Below, piece by piece: positions 5,323 to 6,098 of a stretch of DNA of 6,098 bases (its first letter is position 1; each line of letters starts with the position of its first letter). The position numbers were made by a program, and so were the translations under genes. The stretch is from JBQCEE01 sp051960575 (GTDB lineage Bacteria > Actinomycetota > Actinomycetes > Mycobacteriales > Jatrophihabitantaceae), in assembly GCF_051960575.1 (NCBI RefSeq), contig NZ_JBQCEE010000043.1:1-6098 (forward strand). Reading direction: 5' to 3'. Under the pieces are notes generated by a model that saw nothing but the letters and a program-made list of their open reading frames with translations, was not told the origin of the DNA and ran no database searches.

Positions 5323-6098
5323 TCAGGCCAGCACCGACTCGAGGGCGACGGCGTCGTAGCCGTGCGCCTCCGCGACCGGGGCGTTGGTCAGCGATCCTGC
5401 ATGGGCGTTGAGGCCCAGTGCGAGCGCGTGGTCGTGCCGCAGCGCGTCGCGCCAGCCGCGGTTCGCGAGCTCGACGGCGTAGGGGAGCGTGACGTTGGTG
5501 AGCGCGTAGGTCGACGTGTGCGGCACGGCGCCCGGCATGTTCGCGACGCAGTAGAACACCGAGTCGTGCACGCGGTAGGTGGGGTCGGCGTGCGTGGTCG
5601 GGCGCGAGTCCTCGAAGCAGCCACCCTGGTCGATCGAGATGTCGACGAGCACCGAGCCCGGCTTCATGCGCGAGACCAGATCGTTCGAGATGAGCTTCGG
5701 TGCCTTCGCACCCGGCACGAGCACCGCGCCGATGACGAGGTCGGCATCGAGCACGGCCCGCTCGATCTCGTAGGCGTTCGACGCCACGGTCTGGCAGTGG
5801 CCCTGGTAGATCGCGTCCATCTGCCGCAGGCGGGCGACGTTCTTGTCGAGCAGCAGCACCTCGGCCTGCATGCCGAGCGCGATGGCCGCGGCGTTCTGGC
5901 CCGAGACCCCGGCGCCGAGCACGACGACCTTGGCCGCGTAGACGCCGGGCACGCCGCCCATGAGCGTGCCTCGTCCGCCGCCCTGGCGCATGAGGTGGTA
6001 CGAGCCCACCTGCGGTGCGAGGCGGCCCGCGACCTCGGACATCGGCGCGAGCAGCGGCAGGCTGTTGTCGGCCAGCTGCACGGTCTCGTAGGCGATGC
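5323..6098 (-). CDS. ald: L-alanine dehydrogenase, C-terminal two thirds (5' end beyond window)
   Basis: This enzyme (EC 1.4.1.1) reversibly converts L-alanine and NAD+ to pyruvate, ammonia and NADH, linking carbon and nitrogen metabolism in the cytoplasm. About 257 residues are visible, corresponding to roughly residue 115 to the end of the usual 371-residue chain; the catalytic Lys and His of the N-terminal part are missing only because the window stops. Seen are ETVQLADNSLPLLAPMSEVAGR, the Rossmann glycine motif VVVLGAGVSGQNAA followed by LLLDKN with its NAD-ribose Asp, VLVDISIDQGGCFEDSRPTTH, and HDSVFYCVANMPGAVPHTSTYALTN, which includes the active-site Asp of HD. The C-terminus ends normally. 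The frame is open to 6098, and the ATG/GTG codons inside are internal. The start, promoter and any AldR-type regulator lie outside. It is followed by the flavin-binding gene after 35 bases. Confidence 0.97.
   Translation of the reverse strand, partial: IAYETVQLADNSLPLLAPMSEVAGRLAPQVGSYHLMRQGGGRGTLMGGVPGVYAAKVVVLGAGVSGQNAAAIALGMQAEVLLLDKNVARLRQMDAIYQGHCQTVASNAYEIERAVLDADLVIGAVLVPGAKAPKLISNDLVSRMKPGSVLVDISIDQGGCFEDSRPTTHADPTYRVHDSVFYCVANMPGAVPHTSTYALTNVTLPYAVELANRGWRDALRHDHALALGLNAHAGSLTNAPVAEAHGYDAVALESVLA

Overview
The window looks like high-GC chromosomal DNA from an actinomycete (Actinomycetota). Most genes use G/C in nearly every third codon position, and one gene appears to be expressed from a leaderless promoter. 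The left edge is probably a contig end, because the last IS codons decay into homopolymer-rich sequence. No RNA gene of the tRNA or rRNA type and no CRISPR array was seen.

Layout: (1) Bases 1 to about 881 are the left part of an IS110-family insertion sequence read on the minus strand. This is the N-terminal DEDD domain of the transposase plus a roughly 230-base non-coding left end, whose inverted repeats fit the architecture of an IS110 bridge RNA. (2) Bases 884-943 are a short tandem repeat of palindromic units abutting the IS. (3) Bases 1011-2203 are a compact two-gene unit: a DUF5343 protein followed by a Swt1-type HEPN protein. They overlap by 4 bases and follow a promoter-like TAGTCT placed for a leaderless transcript. 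Sampled stretches are about 53-55% GC against 72-77% in the right-hand genes, so the pair looks acquired. It is the best candidate here for an undescribed, possibly defence or toxin-antitoxin-like, system. (4) Bases 2204-2437 hold a strong inverted repeat and a doubtful small ORF. (5) Bases 2438-4655 are a divergent efflux pair: a 14-TM DHA2-type MFS drug exporter (minus) and its probable TetR/AcrR repressor (plus). A 15-base palindrome fills the spacer of the exporter promoter. (6) Bases 4643-6098 on the minus strand are alanine dehydrogenase (ald, 5' end beyond the window) and, 35 bases downstream, a pyridoxamine 5'-phosphate oxidase-like flavin-binding protein whose end overlaps the end of the TetR gene.

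Functional reading: the right half is ordinary chromosome, namely regulated drug efflux next to alanine/nitrogen metabolism. The left half is accessory: an RNA-guided-type transposon next to an imported HEPN module. The family calls are made by recognising sequence patterns. No database search was possible.
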